From JAGLCW01 sp964422555 (GTDB lineage Bacteria > Caldisericota > Caldisericia > UBA6126), in contig CAYRBR010000001.1 of the NCBI GenBank assembly GCA_964422555.1, positions 12,963 to 76,962 of the forward strand: 64,000 nucleotides of DNA, given 5' to 3'. Below the pieces are notes generated by a model. It worked only from the letters and a program-made list of their open reading frames with translations. It searched no databases and was not told where the DNA came from. Position numbers and translations under genes: made by a program. This document shows positions 59,426-64,000 of the stretch, piece by piece; the stretch's first letter is position 1; each line of letters starts with the position of its first letter.

Positions 59426-60275
59426 TTCTTACAGAGAAACTAAACAGGTTTTTTCAAGAAATCCAGGTAGTTATACAATTGCTACCATTAGTTGCTTTAT
59501 TTCTCTGTTCTGTATTGGTGTTGTATCTGTATTTGGGTTCTTTGTTTACCAGGGAGCACAAGCGGTTGGAACTCGGTTTCTTAACATTACGGTTTTTTTG
59601 GAACGATCTGCCACTCAAAATGAAATTAATCAAACCATTCAGTCGATTGAAAGTGTAAAGGGCGTAAAAAAGGTAACGTATGTGTCTCCCGAAGAAGCCC
59701 TTGAAATTTTAAAAGAAGAGTATCCTGATATGGATACAAGCCACAACCCCCTTCCTTCTTCTTTGCGAGTGGAACCAAAACGCGCTGAAAGTGTATCGCC
59801 TATTGTTCAATTTATCGAAAAACTTCCTACTGTGGATGCGATAGAAGATACATCAGAACATGCCGACGCGTATAGCAACATTGTTCGAATTATGCTCATT
59901 TTAGGAGTAGCATTATTAGTTATTTTCCTGTTAGCTTTTGTATTTTCTGTTTCCTCCTCTATTGGTATTTCTGTTTTTTCATTCCGAAAAGAAATCAATA
60001 TTATGCAGCTTATTGGTGCTAGTCCCGGTTTTGTACGTGCACCATTTTTGTTGATATCTATCTTAAGCGGTCTTATAGGAGGGGTATGTGCCTCTTTTGT
60101 AATGGTACCCGTAGTTAGTTATGTGTATCAATTTTACCAGTCATTTCTGTTTTTCTCTCCCATTCAGATAGACACTGGCACAATTGCTCTTCAGTTGGGA
60201 GTTGTGTTACTTATTCTTGGATTGTTTATCTCATTTTTCAGTGCAATGTTTTCAGTGAATAGGTATGTGAAATGA
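59418..60275 (+). CDS. ftsX: Cell division protein FtsX
   Basis: Four-helix membrane partner of FtsE, 285 aa. A first helix (about 24-45) is followed by an extracytoplasmic loop (VFLERSATQNEINQTIQSIE, SLRVEPKRAESV) and three helices with FRKEINIMQLIGASPGFVRAPF. TTG 59418 has AGGAG 7 nt upstream and is preferred over ATG 59394. It overlaps ftsE by 8 bp and the next gene by 4 bp. Confidence 0.92.
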   Translation: MASSYRETKQVFSRNPGSYTIATISCFISLFCIGVVSVFGFFVYQGAQAVGTRFLNITVFLERSATQNEINQTIQSIESVKGVKKVTYVSPEEALEILKEEYPDMDTSHNPLPSSLRVEPKRAESVSPIVQFIEKLPTVDAIEDTSEHADAYSNIVRIMLILGVALLVIFLLAFVFSVSSSIGISVFSFRKEINIMQLIGASPGFVRAPFLLISILSGLIGGVCASFVMVPVVSYVYQFYQSFLFFSPIQIDTGTIALQLGVVLLILGLFISFFSAMFSVNRYVK

Positions 60276-61462
60276 AAAAAATAGTTGTTTTATTCTGCAT
60301 TCTTTTCTGTTTCGGTAGTTTTTTCCTGCAACCTATTCGTGTGTATTCCGAGCCAACATTACAGGAAAAAATAGACAAGTTGGAACGGGAGAAAAAAGAA
60401 CAGGAAGCAATTCAGGAAGAACTTAAAAGAACAGAGCAACAACAAAAAGCATTGATTGCACAATACAAAGAACAGAAAGTTGGAATCACCGAGGAGCTTA
60501 CTCGCATTGAAAAAGAAGTTTCCAACTTGCAGTTTGAAATTGATCAAATGTTAGTGAAGCAGTCTGATATGAAAAATGCATACATTTTTACTGAACAGGA
60601 TATTTGCCTTTTGCAGGAATCAATCCAATTAAAAGAAGCCCAGATGGATTCGCTTATTAATGCTTTGTACAAAGATTATTGTTCTCGCTATGTTAAATAC
60701 CTGTTTACCTCTAGCAACATTAATGAAATTTTGGATAAAGGTGTCTATTTGAAGTATTTGTATGAAACCGACAAAAACTTCTTTGAAGAATTAAAAGAAG
60801 AAAAGGCCTTGATTGCTGAGAAGAAAGAACAATCGGTGGAAGAACAAATTGCCGATAAAGATATACAAATGAAGCTTGAAAAAAAACAAAAGGATCTGGA
60901 AAATTTACGATCACAGAAAGACCAGGAAATTAGAAATATCTCTCACCTTTCATCTGAAAGTGAACAGATTGTTGAAAAAAGTGTACGAGCATACGAACAA
61001 TCAGAAGCGGAAGTACAGAGGATTATCAAAGAACAAATCAAATTAGAGAATCAGAAACGATTTAAAAAAACCGACATGGGAACCCTTATTTGGCCCATTG
61101 ATGGACCTGTCAGCTCAGAGTTTGGGATGCGAATGCACCCAATTTTTGGAGTGTACAGAATGCACACTGGGATTGATATAGACCAGGGGTATGGATATCC
61201 GATAAAATCTGTGGAAGAGGGTTGGGTTGTATTTTCCGGTTGGTTAACTGGGTATGGAAACTGCGTGATGATTCAGCACACAGCAAAACATACTTCTTTG
61301 TATGCTCATATGAACAAGCGATTTGTTTCCAAAGATCAACATGTAGAACAGGGACACGTTATAGGTGAGGTTGGTTCTACTGGATGGTCTACGGGTCCTC
61401 ATCTACATTTTGAAATACGAGTAAATGGAGACTATGTAAACCCTCGAGACTATCTTCCATAG
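60272..61462 (+). CDS. M23 peptidoglycan hydrolase with coiled coil, EnvC/PcsB-like
   Basis: A 396-aa exported protein. The signal peptide (about 1-27) is followed by a long Glu/Lys/Gln-rich coiled coil (28-265), then a LytM domain with SEFGMRMHPIFG, MHTGID and GPHLHFE, the zinc ligands of an active M23 endopeptidase. Being directly after and overlapping ftsX, it is very likely the wall hydrolase switched by FtsEX, as EnvC and PcsB are elsewhere. Confidence 0.93.
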   Translation: MKKIVVLFCILFCFGSFFLQPIRVYSEPTLQEKIDKLEREKKEQEAIQEELKRTEQQQKALIAQYKEQKVGITEELTRIEKEVSNLQFEIDQMLVKQSDMKNAYIFTEQDICLLQESIQLKEAQMDSLINALYKDYCSRYVKYLFTSSNINEILDKGVYLKYLYETDKNFFEELKEEKALIAEKKEQSVEEQIADKDIQMKLEKKQKDLENLRSQKDQEIRNISHLSSESEQIVEKSVRAYEQSEAEVQRIIKEQIKLENQKRFKKTDMGTLIWPIDGPVSSEFGMRMHPIFGVYRMHTGIDIDQGYGYPIKSVEEGWVVFSGWLTGYGNCVMIQHTAKHTSLYAHMNKRFVSKDQHVEQGHVIGEVGSTGWSTGPHLHFEIRVNGDYVNPRDYLP

Positions 61463-61533
61463 TTACTTTTTTTTCTTGTAATTCTTTGCTCGTTCTCTAT
61501 CATCAAACTGCAATTTTCAATAATAGGTGAATT

Positions 61534-62664
61534 ATGAACAACAATAACAGACTATGGATTTCAATTACTATTTGTGTTTTGGTGGCAATAACTAGTTTTG
61601 CTGGTGGGTATTGGATAGCAACAAAGCAATTAAGTTTAGCCAGTTATCCTGCTTCTCAATTTGCCATGCACACCATACAAACACTTTTTGTGGATCCATT
61701 GCAAGATGAAACCCTAGCAAAGGGAATTGTATATGGAACAGGAGATCCCTATTCGGTGTATTTAACAGAAGAAGAGCACCAGTCTTTTTCAACACAAATT
61801 GCAGACCACTATGTGGGCATTGGTGTTGTCATCAATTATGATCTGGAGATTAATAGAGTATTCCCAAATTCACCTGCAATAGAAGCAGGTGTAAAAGCGG
61901 GTGATTACATCATGGAGGTAAACGGGGAAGATATGACCGGTAAAGACTCCACCTATGCATCGCAAAAAATAAAAGGACCAGAAGGAACTACTGTAGATAT
62001 TGTGTTTCAGTCTCCCGGGGAAGAAGCACGAATGTATACCCTAAACAGACGCGAAGTAAAAATCCAAACGGTTTTACATAAAATGCTTCCAAACAATATT
62101 GCCTACATCCAAATTCTATCTTTCAATTTTGGAACAGCTGATGAATTTGAAGCTGCTTTGCAAATGGTAATGAAGAGCAATCCCTCCAGTCTTATTCTTG
62201 ACCTTCGGAATAATGGTGGCGGAGTGCTGGAAGAAACACAAAGAATTGCTGAGTACTTCTTACCCAATGATTCTATATTATTCTGGACAATAGGAAGAAA
62301 TCGAAAAGCAAAAGAAAGAGAGATGGGGGCAACCCGTTTACTACCTATTCCATTTACAGTTCTTGTAAATGAGTATTCTGCTTCTGCCTCAGAAGTTCTT
62401 TCGGGTGCTATACAAGATTATCAGACAGGCACATTAATTGGAGAAAGAACGTATGGAAAAGCTTCTATACAAAGAATTGTTTCAGTTCCTGTTACGAATG
62501 GAGCAATTAAAATTACGGTTGAAAAATATTTAACCCCCAATAAAAGAAATATTATGAATGAAGGTATCGAACCCGATTTTGTTGTTGAAAATGACCAGAT
62601 GCCTTCTGATAGCACAGATGATCCAGTGATGAAATATGCCATTGAGTTTTTAACAAATCAGTAA
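61534..62664 (+). CDS. S41-family C-terminal processing protease
   Basis: A 376-aa CtpA-type protease with an N-terminal membrane anchor (about 8-28). A PDZ domain (GIGVVINYDLEINRVFPNSPA, then KAGDYIMEVNGEDM) is followed by the S41 domain with the serine in NEYSASASEVLSGA and the lysine in ERTYGKASIQ. It probably processes or degrades exported proteins. It is 71 bp after the M23 gene on the same strand; such proteases often accompany ftsEX-M23 loci. Confidence 0.94.
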   Translation: MNNNNRLWISITICVLVAITSFAGGYWIATKQLSLASYPASQFAMHTIQTLFVDPLQDETLAKGIVYGTGDPYSVYLTEEEHQSFSTQIADHYVGIGVVINYDLEINRVFPNSPAIEAGVKAGDYIMEVNGEDMTGKDSTYASQKIKGPEGTTVDIVFQSPGEEARMYTLNRREVKIQTVLHKMLPNNIAYIQILSFNFGTADEFEAALQMVMKSNPSSLILDLRNNGGGVLEETQRIAEYFLPNDSILFWTIGRNRKAKEREMGATRLLPIPFTVLVNEYSASASEVLSGAIQDYQTGTLIGERTYGKASIQRIVSVPVTNGAIKITVEKYLTPNKRNIMNEGIEPDFVVENDQMPSDSTDDPVMKYAIEFLTNQ

Positions 62665-62678
62665 GGAGACATAATTTC

Positions 62679-64000
62679 ATGAAGTTTTATTGCGAAAAGC
62701 CGTATCAAAAAACAATCGAAACCCTAGAGCAGTCTATAGGAACGAATGTAAATAGTGGACTATCGCACGAGGAGGCAAAAACACGTCAGGATGTTTGTGG
62801 TCCTAATACTATTGTTTCTGCCAGAAAAACAACTCCATGGAAAATTCTTATTAGTCAGTTCAACAGTTTGTTAATTTATATTCTTATTTTTGCTTCCATC
62901 TTGTCCTTTTTTATGCAGGATACAACAGAAGCAGTAGCTATCCTAGTAGTAATTTTTCTGAATGCAATTTTGGGTTTTTTCCAGGAGTATCGTGCAGATG
63001 CTTCTGTGAAGGCAATACAATCATTAGTGAATCCAACTTGTCTTGTGCTTCGTGGAGGAGAACGAGTTACAGTTCCAAATGAAGAGTTGGTTCCAGGAGA
63101 CATCGTTCTTTTAGAAAGTGGGAACAAAATTCCTGCTGACTTAAGAATTACACAGGCAACAAATGGGTTTAAAGTAGATGAATCTATGTTAACGGGTGAA
63201 TCAGTATCCGTTCTTAAGAATCAAAATCTTCTAACAGAAACCATCTCAAATCCCGGAGATATAAAGAACTTATGCTATATGGGAACGCTGGTAACCGATG
63301 GAAAAGCCAAAGGAATGGTTATTGCTACGGGTGGAAGAACAGAGCTTGGTAAAATAGCAACTTTAACCGAAGACGTAAAAGAAGAAAAAACTCCTTTAGA
63401 AAAGAAAATGGATGTTTTCTCCAAAAATTTAACCATAATTCTTGGAGCGATCTGTGCTATTGTGTTTGCTTTGAATTTATTGCGAGGGGAAACCATTCAC
63501 GAAACACTCCTATTTGCAATTGCTTTAGCGGTGGCTGCTATTCCTGAGAGTTTGCCTGCAGTTACAACTATTGTGTTATCTAACGGTGTTTCGAGAATGA
63601 GCAAACACAATGCAATTGTAAAAAAACTTGCATCTGTAGAAACACTTGGATCGACTACTGTAATCTGTACTGATAAAACTGGTACATTGACAGAAAATAA
63701 TATGCGACCCATTAAGATTGTTGTGAACCAAAAAGAACAAGATATTCCAAAATTAATTTCAGATTCACCCGATGTAAGATTTATGCAGGAAGCATTTTAT
63801 TTTGCAAACGATGCAGTTATCCGGAAAGATTCTACTACCGGTGACCCAACAGATGTAGCTCTTCTAGAGATAGGATTAGCCCTTAATGATCAGTATGAAT
63901 CTATTCGATTTGATAGGGTGGAGGAAATTCCATTTGATTCTAATCGAAAAATGATGAGTGTTGCTGTAAAAAAAGAGAATAAAACAGTTTTCTATACAAA
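62679..64000 (+). CDS. Cation-transporting P-type ATPase, P2 (calcium-type), 3' end outside the window
   Basis: The first 440 codons of a P2-type ATPase. Visible are the N-terminal cation ATPase domain (SIGTNVNSGLSHEEAKTR), NPTCLVLRGGERVTVP, the actuator motif MLTGES, membrane helix 4 with AIPESLPA and the phosphorylation motif CTDKTGTLTENN. The family exports Ca2+ or other cations; ion choice needs the missing helices 5 and 6. GGAG lies upstream of ATG 62679, 14 bp after the protease gene. Confidence 0.95.
   Translation, partial: MKFYCEKPYQKTIETLEQSIGTNVNSGLSHEEAKTRQDVCGPNTIVSARKTTPWKILISQFNSLLIYILIFASILSFFMQDTTEAVAILVVIFLNAILGFFQEYRADASVKAIQSLVNPTCLVLRGGERVTVPNEELVPGDIVLLESGNKIPADLRITQATNGFKVDESMLTGESVSVLKNQNLLTETISNPGDIKNLCYMGTLVTDGKAKGMVIATGGRTELGKIATLTEDVKEEKTPLEKKMDVFSKNLTIILGAICAIVFALNLLRGETIHETLLFAIALAVAAIPESLPAVTTIVLSNGVSRMSKHNAIVKKLASVETLGSTTVICTDKTGTLTENNMRPIKIVVNQKEQDIPKLISDSPDVRFMQEAFYFANDAVIRKDSTTGDPTDVALLEIGLALNDQYESIRFDRVEEIPFDSNRKMMSVAVKKENKTVFYT

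Noticed and set aside
62876..63712. Several minus-strand ORFs opposite the P-type ATPase
   Set aside because: The plus strand has an uninterrupted, motif-rich ATPase frame that runs off the window; the opposing frames are shadows.
1..64000. CRISPR arrays, prophage, insertion sequences, tRNA or rRNA genes
   Set aside because: No regularly spaced direct repeats, integrase or transposase, or tRNA T-arm patterns were found by eye; a tRNAscan or covariance search would be decisive.

Overview
The window is a gene-dense, AT-rich stretch of bacterial chromosome with short or overlapping intergenic junctions and no phage, insertion sequence, CRISPR array or tRNA that I could find. A SCIFF (six cysteines in forty-five) peptide next to its radical-SAM maturase is close to a signature of class Clostridia. 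PduL-type phosphotransacetylase, RNase J, YitT, PurS/PurQ/PurL and a c subunit with sodium-type ligands fit an anaerobic Clostridia-like organism. I cannot place it below class. Layout: 1-1.6 kb (minus) holds the start of an Mrp/DUF59 gene and dihydrolipoamide dehydrogenase. 1.7-12 kb (plus) is a housekeeping run: endonuclease IV family, rpsO, pnp, family 4 uracil-DNA glycosylase, RNase J (interrupted by an in-frame TGA), QueT-type transporter, a glutamine-dependent NAD synthetase split into two genes, a Fe-S PD-(D/E)XK nuclease and a parvulin. 12-19.7 kb (minus) is an envelope region: SDR, an SLH/oligopeptide-binding lipoprotein, a large lipoprotein and a two-component system. 19.8-22.5 kb has rnc, an SPFH protein and an M42 peptidase. 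22.6-34.4 kb is rnpB followed at once by a dcw cluster, rsmH-ftsL-ftsI-murE-murF-mraY-murD-ftsW-murC-murB, without murG. 34.5-36.6 kb is an orphan oppBC pair. 36.7-38.7 kb is yigZ-SCIFF-maturase. 38.7-47.8 kb (minus) is the purine operon purA-B-S-Q-L-N-H-D. 47.9-54.1 kb (plus) is an ATP synthase operon. 54.1-55.2 kb (minus) has pduL and a gamma-carbonic anhydrase. 55.3-64 kb (plus) has a structured RNA, an RseC-like protein, a cohesin-type surface protein, YitT, FtsEX, an M23 hydrolase, an S41 protease and the start of a P-type ATPase. Two observations stand out. First, the ATP synthase has the hallmarks of the alternate N-ATPase family (AtpR-like first protein, b subunit carrying only the delta C-terminal domain, no atpH, N-ATPase-like gamma start, sodium-type c subunit), but its order is R-B-E-F-A-G-D-C rather than the usual D-C-Q-R-B-E-F-A-G. 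Second, several peptidoglycan-precursor enzymes have lost near-invariant motif residues together: MraY MGD to MGN, MurC DDYAHHP to DDEGDSP, MurE DYAHTP to DKANVP. With murG also absent from the cluster, this suggests an altered or eroding pathway. The genes form linked modules: RNA turnover (rpsO, pnp, rnj, rnc, rnpB), purine and NAD synthesis, wall synthesis and division (dcw, FtsEX plus the M23 hydrolase), and energy metabolism (lpd, pduL, sodium-type ATPase).
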